The notes under the pieces: generated by a model
The model's input: only the letters and a program-made list of their open reading frames with translations
What the model was told of the DNA's origin: nothing
Database searches by the model: none
In this document: positions 23,789 through 33,161 of the stretch, piece after piece
How the letters are laid out: every line of letters begins with the position of its first letter
How positions within the stretch are numbered: the stretch's first letter is position 1
Source: Gilvimarinus agarilyticus
GTDB lineage: Bacteria; Pseudomonadota; Gammaproteobacteria; Pseudomonadales; Cellvibrionaceae
Reading direction: 5' to 3'
NCBI RefSeq assembly: GCF_000832015.1
Contig: NZ_JXCJ01000001.1
Coordinates: forward strand, 628,241-669,374
DNA: 41,134 nucleotides
Translations under genes and position numbers: made by a program

Positions 23789-26700
23789 CTAGGATGAGCA
23801 GTTGCTTTGTCGAGTAGTACTCAGCAGTGTCTGCCATTGGCCTAAGCCACTGCCGGCAATCCAATCCGTGGGGTGGGCGTCGCCATCGGAACGCTCTTGA
23901 GCTTGCTCCAGATAACGGCAGGCTGTGTTGAGGCGGCCATGCTGCTCATGCCAGGCGGCTTTTTGCAACAGGCCGTAATACAGCAATGCGTGTAATGGCT
24001 GTAAAAAGTGCCAGCGCCCGGTACCGGTTATGGTTTTATTTTGTAACAAAGTGCGTAACTCTGCGCTGAGCATAGCGATGCTAAGCGCAGGCGTTTGCGT
24101 GACATTAAAGCTGACGATCAGTGGGTCGTGGTCGGAGGCGCGCACGGCGCTGGCGTCATTAAAGTAACCGGGGTCGCGGCTGTAATCCAGGTTATAGTCC
24201 AGCGCGTCGGCTTCATCGGCGTTAATATGCCACACAGCTGCTTCGGAATATTTATCGCTAAAGTCGCCGCTAAGCAAAATGTAGTCGAGCGTCCCCACCT
24301 GACCGTCAAATACGTAGGAATACCCCTGTTCACTCTCTGGGTTGACGAAGCCCTGGTTTAATAAGTATTGCACCGGCGCTTCGAGGGCGTAGGCGTTAAG
24401 ATCACCGGTGATGGCGATGTCGCTATCGGCTAGCCCCGTTGGCGAAGTGTCGAGCCAGCTGACCAAGGCGTTGGCGGCATCCAGGCGGCGTTGGTTCCAA
24501 AAGCCCGCGCCATCGTTCTGATCGAAATCTGGGCTATTGGTATCGCTTAGGCTAGAGCTACCTTTAGATTTAAAGTGGTTAGCCGCCACGGTAAACTGCT
24601 CGCCACTGTCTTTATGGGTAAAGCTTGCCGCCAGCGCTACGCGGTTGGTGGCAGGGCCGTTAAAGATTGGATTGGCGGTAAAATCGCGGCTGGCAAATAC
24701 ATCGAGTTGCGCGGCGGCATCATCGTCCAGCAAAGCGGGGCTGCTGTCTGCGGCAAGCTCTGTGGTTTGCGTATCGTAAATTAAGGCGACGGCGATGGCA
24801 TCGGTGCCGACAAAGCGCTGCCCCGGATACACATAATCGTAGCGCGGGCTGCCAAGCTCGGCGTTAATGGCATTTACCAGCGTTTCGATCGCGGTCGAGC
24901 CATCATTAACCGAGTCAAAATCGTTTTCGATTTCCACCAGTGTTAGTACGTCGGCATCCAGCCCGATAATGGCATTGATGAGTTTAGCTTGTTGGCGGGC
25001 AAGTTCATCAGGGTTGTTGGCGCCGCGCGGGCTTAACCCGACGGCTGTGGTCGCGCCATTATCGAGGGTGGTGAAGTAGTTAAGTACATTGAGTGAGGCT
25101 AGCGTCAGCTCACCGTTAAGTTCTGGCGGCGCTGAGCGGGGGTTAGTTGAGTTGCCTTGCGCTACGGAGCTAAACAGGTTGCTGCCGTTTTGGTGTGAAC
25201 GAACACGCCAGGTGGCCCCCGAGGCGCTGTTGCCCGCCCACTTGTAATCGAGCACGCCACTTAAACCGCTAATGGTATCACCCATGCGTTTGGCGTTGGC
25301 CTCGTCGTACGGGGCATAGCCATCGAGGTTATTGATGCTGGCGTTTTGCGTGTTTAAACCATCGTCGTAGGTAATGGTGCGCGCACCCACTGATTGTAGG
25401 TGTTGCGCCAGGCCTGTAACGCTGGGGTTATTTTGCTGAGTAAATTGATAGGGGCGTGCGCCGGCCACTAATTTTATCTCGTTAAAACGGTCGAGTTGAT
25501 ACTGCTCGGTTACCGTTAAAGTGTCGGCGAAGGTTACCAGCATCCCCTCGTAGGCTTCGAGGTCTGGTTGCACATTACCGTTTTGCCCCGTTGTGGTGGC
25601 GGTGTTGGTTGTTAACTGAATGGTGGCGGGTGTTACGTCGGCCAGACGATCGCTGTCGAGTACTGTTAACTCGGTGATGTTGCTAAGCTGAGTCTCGCCA
25701 TAGTACTGATCGACACGAGCGGTTAAGCGTACTTTATCGCCCAGGGCAATATCGGTACTCTCGCCAAATACAAAGATACCTTCGGATGACAGCGGGTCGC
25801 CGTCTTCATCGCTGGTTTCTTCTTGCAGATAAAAACCGTTTAAGTTGCGAGCGGTGTCGGCGTCATCGTCTTGAAAATCGCCCACTACAATAGCCTCGAC
25901 GGTGACGACGCTGCCCTGCATGGGGCTTACGTCGGTCTCGCCAAAACTATTACTGGCGTAAGAGCTGGGGTTGCCTTGAATGGTAGAAATTAATGTTAGT
26001 TCGGCAACGCTTGGGGTGCAGTTGTTGGCCGTGCCGGGGCTAGGTTCGGCCTGAATGAAACTGTCGGTATTGCGTGCGCCGCCGGCGCCGTTTGCGCAGC
26101 GTTGGTTGGAGTCTAATGCGCTGCCACGGCCGGCACTTTCATTGACTTGGGGTTGGTTGGGGTTGAGCAGCGCTAGCAGCTCGGTGTCGTCGGCATCGTT
26201 AGTGCCATACACCAGGGCATCGACAATCTGGTCGGTTGGCAGGGCGCTGCCATTGGCAAACGCGGCAGCACTAACCAGCACAGCGGCATCGGCACCATTT
26301 TGTAGGCCGTTATCGGACAAAATAAGGTCGGCGCTCGGAACGGCGGCATTGCCCAGCACAAAATATCCTTCTGCATCGGTGGTGTAGCCGGTTAAGTCGA
26401 CACTGTAATAGCTGGTATCGCCGTTGCCATTAAACAAAACCAAGGCCAGGCCGCTGAGGTCGGTATGGCCAACACCACCGTCGAATAGTTCGATAAACTC
26501 GGCGGTATCTGCCCCCTCCGTGTCGGCATCTAACTCGTTGATCAGTACCGTCGGCGGAGTGGGCTCGGGTTGGCTAAAGGTGAAACTGGCTAAGGGGATG
26601 GCGTTAGCGGCACTGGCGTTGTCGCTGGCGCCGTCCAGTGCATTGGCGCCGCTAAACTGCCAATCGCTGGCGTTAAAGCTTGCGGCGGCAGAAGTGCCAC

Positions 26701-27148
26701 TTTTGCGGTACGCCCATCCGTCGAGGTATTCCCACTCTTGACCGCTACCATCGACATCTGGCTGGCCAAACTGATCAATAACAACGCCGTTGTAAAACAG
26801 CTCAATGGCGTCATCACCGTTGATGCTCATGGCGCTGGCGGCGATGTAATCCGGGGCAAAGCCGAAAAAGTCGCTAAAGCCGTCGGCCTCGCTAGCCACG
26901 GTAATGTAGCTGCCAGCGGTAATGGCCTCGAGCGGAAAGACAAATTCTTCACCATTACTGCCGCCGCCATTGTTGGCGCTGCCCAGTCCATAGGCGCTTA
27001 AGTCGGTAATGTCTTCGCTAACGTATAGCTCAACGCCTTTGGGGAGGCCGCCGGGCAACGGGCCATCGTAAACCCCGGTAATCGTGAGTTGTGCGCTAGC
27101 ATTGGCCGCGAGCAGCCCCAGTAAAGAGGCAAGCAAACTTTTCTTCAT
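23789..27148 (-). CDS. ExeM/NucH-type secreted endonuclease
   Basis: A 1119-aa exported nuclease. Signal peptide ends at ASAQ (about 20). Two N-terminal lamin-tail-like regions follow (about 20-195 with GVELYVSEDITDLSAYGL, and about 199-390 with INELDADTEGADTAEFIEL), then an OB-like segment (about 390-620), then the endonuclease/exonuclease/phosphatase domain (about 690-1015) with LNVLNYFTT, VEIENDF, NHFKSKG, GDLNAY and the catalytic end SDHDP (about 1005-1009). Relatives degrade extracellular DNA, often in biofilm turnover or phosphate and nitrogen scavenging. A C-terminal extension of about 100 residues after the catalytic domain is unusual. No usual GlyGly-CTERM end is present. Confidence 0.88.
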   Translation of the reverse strand: MKKSLLASLLGLLAANASAQLTITGVYDGPLPGGLPKGVELYVSEDITDLSAYGLGSANNGGGSNGEEFVFPLEAITAGSYITVASEADGFSDFFGFAPDYIAASAMSINGDDAIELFYNGVVIDQFGQPDVDGSGQEWEYLDGWAYRKSGTSAAASFNASDWQFSGANALDGASDNASAANAIPLASFTFSQPEPTPPTVLINELDADTEGADTAEFIELFDGGVGHTDLSGLALVLFNGNGDTSYYSVDLTGYTTDAEGYFVLGNAAVPSADLILSDNGLQNGADAAVLVSAAAFANGSALPTDQIVDALVYGTNDADDTELLALLNPNQPQVNESAGRGSALDSNQRCANGAGGARNTDSFIQAEPSPGTANNCTPSVAELTLISTIQGNPSSYASNSFGETDVSPMQGSVVTVEAIVVGDFQDDDADTARNLNGFYLQEETSDEDGDPLSSEGIFVFGESTDIALGDKVRLTARVDQYYGETQLSNITELTVLDSDRLADVTPATIQLTTNTATTTGQNGNVQPDLEAYEGMLVTFADTLTVTEQYQLDRFNEIKLVAGARPYQFTQQNNPSVTGLAQHLQSVGARTITYDDGLNTQNASINNLDGYAPYDEANAKRMGDTISGLSGVLDYKWAGNSASGATWRVRSHQNGSNLFSSVAQGNSTNPRSAPPELNGELTLASLNVLNYFTTLDNGATTAVGLSPRGANNPDELARQQAKLINAIIGLDADVLTLVEIENDFDSVNDGSTAIETLVNAINAELGSPRYDYVYPGQRFVGTDAIAVALIYDTQTTELAADSSPALLDDDAAAQLDVFASRDFTANPIFNGPATNRVALAASFTHKDSGEQFTVAANHFKSKGSSSLSDTNSPDFDQNDGAGFWNQRRLDAANALVSWLDTSPTGLADSDIAITGDLNAYALEAPVQYLLNQGFVNPESEQGYSYVFDGQVGTLDYILLSGDFSDKYSEAAVWHINADEADALDYNLDYSRDPGYFNDASAVRASDHDPLIVSFNVTQTPALSIAMLSAELRTLLQNKTITGTGRWHFLQPLHALLYYGLLQKAAWHEQHGRLNTACRYLEQAQERSDGDAHPTDWIAGSGLGQWQTLLSTTRQSNCSS

Positions 27149-27370
27149 AACAACCTCGGTTATTTATAGTGAGTAATGGGTGGTGCAATGTGACAAGAGC
27201 GCTTATGGAAGCAGAGGAAGGTGACAAACACTTAACGAAGTTGTGGCAGTTTTAGGTGACTTTTATGACAGCACCAGCAGTAGGGATGGGAATTTGCTAT
27301 GCTGTGTAAAACAATAAAAAATCTGTGATCCCGGTACTGGAAAATCACTGAAAAGGGTGCTGAAAATACA

Positions 27371-27883
27371 ATGACAAAATTTAGCATACGACAAGAAGGC
27401 TCTGATGATATAGATGCCATTAGCGAATTGTTAAGACAGGCCTTTAGTGATGTGGCGGAGTCCGATCAAACAGAGCAAGAAATAGTACTGACATTGCGCG
27501 AGGCGGGCGCACTTACTGTTTCTTTAGTGGCTGAAATTCAGGGGCGTTTGGTGGGGTACGCGGCTGCTTCGCCGGTAAGCTTTAGCGATGGCAGCCGCTA
27601 CTGGTATGGCTTGGCGCCCGTGGCCGTTGCGCCACAGTATCAAGGCCGGGGCGTGGGCTCGCGTTTAATAGAAGGTGTGTTGGATAACCTGCAGCATCAT
27701 GGTGCCGCCGGCTGTGCGGTATTGGGTGACCCTAATTATTATGGCCGTTTTGGGTTTCAATCGCTGCCGTATCTGAGGTTTCCCGGTGTGACGGGTGAGT
27801 ATTTTCAGGTATTGCCGCTTGCCAATTCCACACCCAAAGGTGAGGTGAGCTATCACCGAGCTTTTACGTTAGCCAGTGCCTGA
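27371..27883 (+). CDS. GNAT family N-acetyltransferase
   Basis: A 170-aa Gcn5-related acetyltransferase of the YhbS-like type. The acetyl-CoA site is at residues 84-100 (VAVAPQYQGRGVGSRLI, the Q/RxxGxG/A motif), followed by VLGDPNYYGRFGF typical of this subgroup. Substrate unknown. Its 3' end overlaps the 3' end of the AraC-type gene on the other strand by 31 bp, a convergent overlap. The ribosome site before the ATG is weak. Confidence 0.88.
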   Translation: MTKFSIRQEGSDDIDAISELLRQAFSDVAESDQTEQEIVLTLREAGALTVSLVAEIQGRLVGYAAASPVSFSDGSRYWYGLAPVAVAPQYQGRGVGSRLIEGVLDNLQHHGAAGCAVLGDPNYYGRFGFQSLPYLRFPGVTGEYFQVLPLANSTPKGEVSYHRAFTLASA

Positions 27884-28863
27884 TGCCGATATTGCAGCGG
27901 AGTTTCCTTAAACCATCGCTTAAATGCCCGGTTAAAATTTCCCTGATCGGCGTAGCCCAATAAGTAACTCACTTCATTTAAAGAAAGCTGCGATTGTTGT
28001 AGGTAATCGCTGGCAAGGTGCTGTCGCACCCGATCTAATAAATCATTAAAGCTCGTGCCCTCGGCGTGCAAGCGACGCTGTAATGTGCGGCCACTTAGCG
28101 CAAGCTCCTGCGCGATGAGCGATGCGCTAACCTCACCGGTGGGCAAATACTTTACGATCAGCTCGGCAACCCGCGCCGGCAGGTTATCGAGCATTAGGCG
28201 GTTGAGATTCTCGAGTGCGAGCTTTTCATTTAACTGTGCGAGTTGGGCGTTAGCGCCGGGTAACCGAACATGCGCCTGCTGAGCGTCCAGTGCAATAGTG
28301 GAGTGCTGTGCGTGAGATTGAACTGGGCAGCCAAAAAAATCACTGATGGCGTTTTGTGGGTCTTGGTAGGTGTGTTTTAAGTCGATAGCGACCGGTGCAA
28401 AGCTTGAGCCCAACAAAGCGCGGCACATGGTAACGGTGGCAGTAACAGCCGCTAGATTGGCTGAGCGCTGCGGGGTTAGCTCGGCATCAAAGCTTAATAG
28501 ATATAAGTTTTGTCTTTGCACGATATCAACGTGTACGCCGTTGCTAATTAAGCGTGCATAGCGCACTAAACGCTCCAACGCGTCGTGTAAGGTATCGCTG
28601 GCGAGCCAGGCAAACCCCAAGGCGTTAAAGGTGGTGCTGTGCCAGCGCATCCCGGCTTTTAATCCGAGTAGGTCATCGCTTTGTAGTTGCTCGGCCAAAT
28701 CCCACAGTTGGTGCATTTGGTCGGTTGGGTAGCGGGCGTGGCCGTCGCCTAGTTGCGCAGGGTTAAGCCCCGACTGGGCAAACACAGGGCGCGGATCGAT
28801 GCCATCGTCTTGTAGGGTTTCCCACAGTAATTGAGCCCAACTGGTAAGCGTGGAATAACGCAT
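27853..28863 (-). CDS. AraC-family transcriptional regulator (OruR/ArgR-like)
   Basis: A 336-aa regulator with an N-terminal PF12625-type ligand domain (about 20-205) and a C-terminal double helix-turn-helix (about 235-330: SASLIAQELALSGRTLQRRL, then SLNEVSYLLGYADQGNFNRAF, the AraC signature). Ligand unknown. It is divergent from the stand-alone lpxC-like gene with 143 bp between, which suggests it regulates that gene or itself. Convergent overlap with the GNAT gene. Confidence 0.9.
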   Translation of the reverse strand: MRYSTLTSWAQLLWETLQDDGIDPRPVFAQSGLNPAQLGDGHARYPTDQMHQLWDLAEQLQSDDLLGLKAGMRWHSTTFNALGFAWLASDTLHDALERLVRYARLISNGVHVDIVQRQNLYLLSFDAELTPQRSANLAAVTATVTMCRALLGSSFAPVAIDLKHTYQDPQNAISDFFGCPVQSHAQHSTIALDAQQAHVRLPGANAQLAQLNEKLALENLNRLMLDNLPARVAELIVKYLPTGEVSASLIAQELALSGRTLQRRLHAEGTSFNDLLDRVRQHLASDYLQQSQLSLNEVSYLLGYADQGNFNRAFKRWFKETPLQYRHQALANVKAR

Positions 28864-29006
28864 GACTGACTCCTTTTAAGGGCTTAATTGTACGCCAGCC
28901 GCCGCAGGGCGCAAAGTGGCACGCAAAGCCAATACATTGGCGTGAGCGGCGAAAAAAGCCATGTCTAAAGCTCTTAATCTGGTTATACCAGCAAGGAGAT
29001 AAGATT

Positions 29007-29933
29007 ATGAGCAAAGACATTGAGTATTTCCAGCATACCTTAAACGAGCCCGTAACCTGTTTTGGCCGGGGGTTGCACACAGGCTTGTCTGTGGTGATGC
29101 GAATACTGCCGGCCGCGCCTAATACCGGTTGGACGTTTATCCGCCGTGACTTGCCTCAGGGTGAAAATGAGATCAGAGCTATTTGGTTTAACGTGCGCGA
29201 CACACAGTTGAGCACGACTCTGGGCAACCGTTTTGGCGCCACCGTCAGCACTGTGGAGCATATTTTGTCGGCATTGAAAGCGCACGGGATCGACAACGCC
29301 CGCATTGTGTTAAATGCACCAGAGGTGCCTATTTTAGAAGGCAGTGCCCGGACATTTTCGGATTTAATCTTGTCATCCGGGCGCCGGGTGCAGTCGGCCA
29401 GACGCCGGGTTATTGTGGTGCGTAAAACCATTGAGGTGGTTGAGGGAGACAAGTTTGTTCGCTTAACACCGGCACCAGAGGCAACCGCTGATGTGGAGAT
29501 TGATTTTCCCTCAGTGGCCATAGGCCGACAAAAGCTAACGGGTATTAAGCTCGACGAGAAAACATTTGTGACTCGGATTCGCGATGCCCGAACCTTTACC
29601 ATGAAGAGTGAAGTTGACAAGATTATGGCCGAAGGCTTGGCGCAAGGGGCATCGTTAGCCAACGCTATTTTGGTGGACGATGAAAAAGTGATTAACCCCG
29701 AAGGACTGCACTACCCGGATGAATTTGTGCGTCACAAAGTATTGGATTTGTACGGCGATTTGGCTTTGGCCGGTGCACACATTATTGGTCATTTTAGTGG
29801 CCGAAAAATCGGCCACACATTAAATGCGCGGTTGGTGGCAAAGCTTGTGAGTAATACCAACAACTTTACCTTTACCGATCGCGAGTACGCCGAGACTTAC
29901 TGGACGACGATTAACTATCGAGACAGTGCCTAA
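29007..29933 (+). CDS. lpxC: UDP-3-O-acyl-N-acetylglucosamine deacetylase, likely paralogue
   Basis: LpxC-type zinc deacetylase for lipid A synthesis, 308 aa. All key residues are present: Glu84-His85 (TVEHILSAL), His243 and Asp247 (FVRHKVLDLYGD) and His270 (KIGHTLNARL), matching E. coli Glu78, His79, His238, Asp242 and His265. The hydroxy-acyl region GRGLHTG is near residue 20. The N-terminus and central RRVIVVRKTIEVVEGDKFVR seem closer, from memory, to alphaproteobacterial LpxC than to E. coli-type sequences. The gene is outside the division cluster (no ftsZ or secM), so a second copy is likely. AAGGAGAT is a strong ribosome site. Confidence 0.88.
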   Translation: MSKDIEYFQHTLNEPVTCFGRGLHTGLSVVMRILPAAPNTGWTFIRRDLPQGENEIRAIWFNVRDTQLSTTLGNRFGATVSTVEHILSALKAHGIDNARIVLNAPEVPILEGSARTFSDLILSSGRRVQSARRRVIVVRKTIEVVEGDKFVRLTPAPEATADVEIDFPSVAIGRQKLTGIKLDEKTFVTRIRDARTFTMKSEVDKIMAEGLAQGASLANAILVDDEKVINPEGLHYPDEFVRHKVLDLYGDLALAGAHIIGHFSGRKIGHTLNARLVAKLVSNTNNFTFTDREYAETYWTTINYRDSA

Positions 29934-29955
29934 TTGGCGTCAGTTAAATCCCTAT

Positions 29956-32900
29956 TTACTCTGGGGCCACGGTTAACTCGACCGTGGTTCCACTAAGGGA
30001 GGCACTGTAAGCAGCTTCGCGGTTAATGCGCTCACTCGATAATTTATGGTCGGTTAAATAGTTGATAATGGCCTGAGCACGAAGCTCGGCCAATTGCTCA
30101 AAATCCTGTTCCGAAAACGGTACTTCTGAAGCTAGCTCGTTGAAGCCTTGCTCGGCCACAATAACACGCGCCTGCTCTTCATCCACACCTTGCTCTTGCA
30201 TGGTAATGTCAATCTTGTCACTGAGTTTTTTATCGGTGTTTTGCCGATAATAACGCTCGATTTGTTTCAGGGTGTTGGGGTTGTCGAGTGCCGCGGCTAA
30301 ATCAAAGTCCAGCGCCGAGAGGGTAGCGATATCCGTCTCGGCGTCTTCATCGTTTAGCCTGACGAGTAAATGGCGGCCTTGCAGTGCAGGGCGATCGGCT
30401 AATTTATCGGCGTTGCCACGCACGACAAGGTTCAGGTTAGTCTTTTTGTTTAATGCTTTCACCAGCTGTTGCAATTTGTGTTGGTTATCGCCGCTTAACT
30501 GGGCCGACCCACTGGCAAAGGTTATTTCACCCAGGTCTTCATCGCTGTCCACCAGCGAGCCCAATAACGTAAAGGGCGACGCGGCTGCTTTGACGATAAT
30601 GTTAACAAAGGTTTTGGCAATTAAGCCTGGGATATTAAAGCTCGGGTCTTGCGTGTCGCCGCTGATGTCTAAATCCAAATCAATGTTGCCGTCCAGATCC
30701 CGCAGTAGTGCCAGCCCGAGTTTGATTGGTGCGTTAATGGCTTGATCGCTGTCCACCGACTGACCCAAATGAAAGGACTCAGCCAGTACGTTGTTTTGTC
30801 CGTTCAGTTGGCTGCCATCAATGGTGTAATCAAAATCGTAATTCAAATCACCTTCAGCAATTTTATAGCCTATGTAGGTGCCGCTATAACTCGACATGGG
30901 CGCTAGCTCTAAGCCCTTCAGATTGCCTTTTATCTCAATGTCTAGGTGCTCGGGGTTAAGCCCTAGCTCGCCCTGCATTTTAAACGGGGCGTGCTGATTA
31001 ACCAGCGCGCTTAATTCGACTTTTGTCGGCTCTGTAGCCGCCGTGCTTAGCCCACTTATCTCGAGCGTCATGTCGTTAACGCTGGAGACAAACTTAGGGT
31101 TTTGCAGTTGGTCGGTAAAACGCAACTCACCCTGAGTGACGGTTAAGCTGTTTAATGCAAAAGTTGGCGGATCGCTTTTAGTGGCATCGTCAGAGTTATC
31201 GGTTGATTCCTCCGCGTTGGTTTCTGGCGGTTTGGGCTCTGGCTCCTCGGGTTTCGCCTCTTCACTGGTAGCGCTGCTTTGTGCAAGCACCGACCAATTA
31301 GGTTGGGTGTCGCGCACCAGCGTCATGATGGGTTGGGTAATATTGATCGTGTCGATGCGGGTGTTAAAACTTGGAATATTAAACTGCGCGTTATTTACTT
31401 CCAGCTTACTGACCTTAAGTAGCTCGCTGTTGCTGCGGTTGTTGATAAAGCTGAACGACTCCACCGTTGAGTTGGCTTGCATATCGATAGTAAGTTCTGG
31501 CTTTAGCGTGAGCTTAAGTTGGGTTTGACTGGCGATGTTGCCCTCGGCGATGGCTGCTTGCAGGCCAATGGCAAGGTAGGGGTTAAACACCGTTAAATCT
31601 AGCGGCCCATGGTTCACTTTAACATCCATCTCAAGCGGCACAGGGGTCAGTGCCCCCTCGATAGTAAGCGGTGTTTTTTTATTAACGAGCGCACTAACGC
31701 TAATGTTGGCTTGTTGTGTTTCGGTTAAATGCAAGGGAGCGGCGTGTATGTTTATCTCGCTTAAGTTCCAGTCGACACCCGGGTTAACGTGCTGGTCGTT
31801 AAAGTGCATGCTGCTTTCACTTAACGAGAAATCATCAATCACAAAGGACCACTGACCACCTTCGGGTTGCTCTTGTTCAGATTCGGATTTTAGGTTGCTG
31901 TCCGTGCCGGTTTGTACCAACAATGAGTCGTAACGGAACACGCCGTCTTTAGTCTGCCACTGATTTAACCGTACGCCGCGATACTCCAGAGCGCCGATAC
32001 GCAGACGGCGCTCGAGCAGATCTAACGTGATATCGCTGGCGCCGAGCTTGCTGATGCGCACCATGGGTGGCTCCTGCACGGCGTCATCCAGGGCCAGATC
32101 GTCGATTTCTATCGCGCCCTGTTTGAGCGTAACAGAGGTCTTCTCGCTCTCGGCATCGTGGGCGATGTGTATTTGACCGCTGGCGGCGAGGGTGCCATGG
32201 GTTAGGTGGGCGTTGATGGTGTTGCGCAAAAAATCGGCAAATTCGGTCAGGTTGAGCTGTTCGGCGTTAACATTAATATCAAACAACAGCGGTTGCAGGC
32301 GGTACTCACCCGTCAAGGCTAACTGCCCGCCATCGCTTAGGGCGGCATTAATGGTAAACGGGTTGAGCAGTTCATCGCCGGTGGCAAAATACAAATCGTT
32401 AAACGTGACGGATAGATCATCAATATTCACGTCAGCGTTCACATCGCCGCTACTGTCCCGGTACAGGGCGTCGCCCTCGTTGATCACTAGCAGCAACACG
32501 GTAAACGCAAAATTTGATGGCTCGGCCTGCTCAGGTTCAGGCTCGGGAGTAGGATCATCGCTGGGCTGGCTTAGCCGCGCGATAATAGCGTCAAAATTAA
32601 AGCCGTCTTCGTTTTGGTGGATGTAGGTGCCGGGTTGGTTTAGCTCAATCTCCTGGACAACCAGATGACGGTTCCAGAGCGTCGCCCAGAAGCCCGCGTT
32701 GACACGCAATTGTTGCCATTGCAGCAGCGGGTGCTCGGGCTCATCAGCTATAGCAAAGTTCTGACTGGTGAGCTCAAAGGTAAATGGGTTGTACGAGAAC
32801 GCCTCGGCGCTGACGGTGCGCCCGAGCAATTCACTGCCTTCGGTTTCGGCGAGCGACTTTAATTTGCCCGGCAGGTAAAAGTAGCCCAGCAGCACGTAAA

Positions 32901-32979
32901 GTAAATACAAAACAAGTAGGACGACGAAAAAGACCTTGGCGCTTAAGCGCAGCAAGCGTCGGCGTTGTAGGGCATCCAT
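29956..32979 (-). CDS. DUF748/AsmA-like envelope protein
   Basis: A 1007-aa protein with one N-terminal membrane anchor (about residues 11-34, KVFFVVLLVLYLLYVLLGYFY) and a long periplasmic body of repeating beta-strand groups, as in DUF748 relatives of AsmA/YhdP that may bridge the periplasm and influence outer-membrane lipid. Family-like blocks are GRTVSAEAFSYNPFTFELT and NQPGTYIHQNEDGFNFDAI. An acidic, low-complexity linker (EEAKPEEPEPKPPETNAEE) lies near residue 580. The C-terminus has an OmpA-like segment (FASGSAQLSGDNQHKLQQLV, about 830-850). It ends 22 bp from the lpxC-like stop, convergent. Specific function unknown. Confidence 0.85.
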   Translation of the reverse strand: MDALQRRRLLRLSAKVFFVVLLVLYLLYVLLGYFYLPGKLKSLAETEGSELLGRTVSAEAFSYNPFTFELTSQNFAIADEPEHPLLQWQQLRVNAGFWATLWNRHLVVQEIELNQPGTYIHQNEDGFNFDAIIARLSQPSDDPTPEPEPEQAEPSNFAFTVLLLVINEGDALYRDSSGDVNADVNIDDLSVTFNDLYFATGDELLNPFTINAALSDGGQLALTGEYRLQPLLFDINVNAEQLNLTEFADFLRNTINAHLTHGTLAASGQIHIAHDAESEKTSVTLKQGAIEIDDLALDDAVQEPPMVRISKLGASDITLDLLERRLRIGALEYRGVRLNQWQTKDGVFRYDSLLVQTGTDSNLKSESEQEQPEGGQWSFVIDDFSLSESSMHFNDQHVNPGVDWNLSEINIHAAPLHLTETQQANISVSALVNKKTPLTIEGALTPVPLEMDVKVNHGPLDLTVFNPYLAIGLQAAIAEGNIASQTQLKLTLKPELTIDMQANSTVESFSFINNRSNSELLKVSKLEVNNAQFNIPSFNTRIDTINITQPIMTLVRDTQPNWSVLAQSSATSEEAKPEEPEPKPPETNAEESTDNSDDATKSDPPTFALNSLTVTQGELRFTDQLQNPKFVSSVNDMTLEISGLSTAATEPTKVELSALVNQHAPFKMQGELGLNPEHLDIEIKGNLKGLELAPMSSYSGTYIGYKIAEGDLNYDFDYTIDGSQLNGQNNVLAESFHLGQSVDSDQAINAPIKLGLALLRDLDGNIDLDLDISGDTQDPSFNIPGLIAKTFVNIIVKAAASPFTLLGSLVDSDEDLGEITFASGSAQLSGDNQHKLQQLVKALNKKTNLNLVVRGNADKLADRPALQGRHLLVRLNDEDAETDIATLSALDFDLAAALDNPNTLKQIERYYRQNTDKKLSDKIDITMQEQGVDEEQARVIVAEQGFNELASEVPFSEQDFEQLAELRAQAIINYLTDHKLSSERINREAAYSASLSGTTVELTVAPE

Positions 32980-33161
32980 GACAAAACCTCAGTAACAGCG
33001 GTGGCCGCTTGGGCCGGTAGTTGGGTGGCGCGGTTGGCGGCGCGTTTGCGCGCCTTAATCGGCGGGAACAAATCTTTACGCGCCGGCTCCCGCTGGCCGT
33101 ATGCGCCAATGGTTACACTGTACTATAGTTCGCCGCTCACCATTATTAAACTGGATCTTCC

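Noticed and set aside
30272-30745. Plus-strand open frame of 157 codons inside the DUF748 gene
   Set aside because: Serine- and leucine-rich translation typical of antisense reading of a coding gene; the minus-strand DUF748 protein explains the region.
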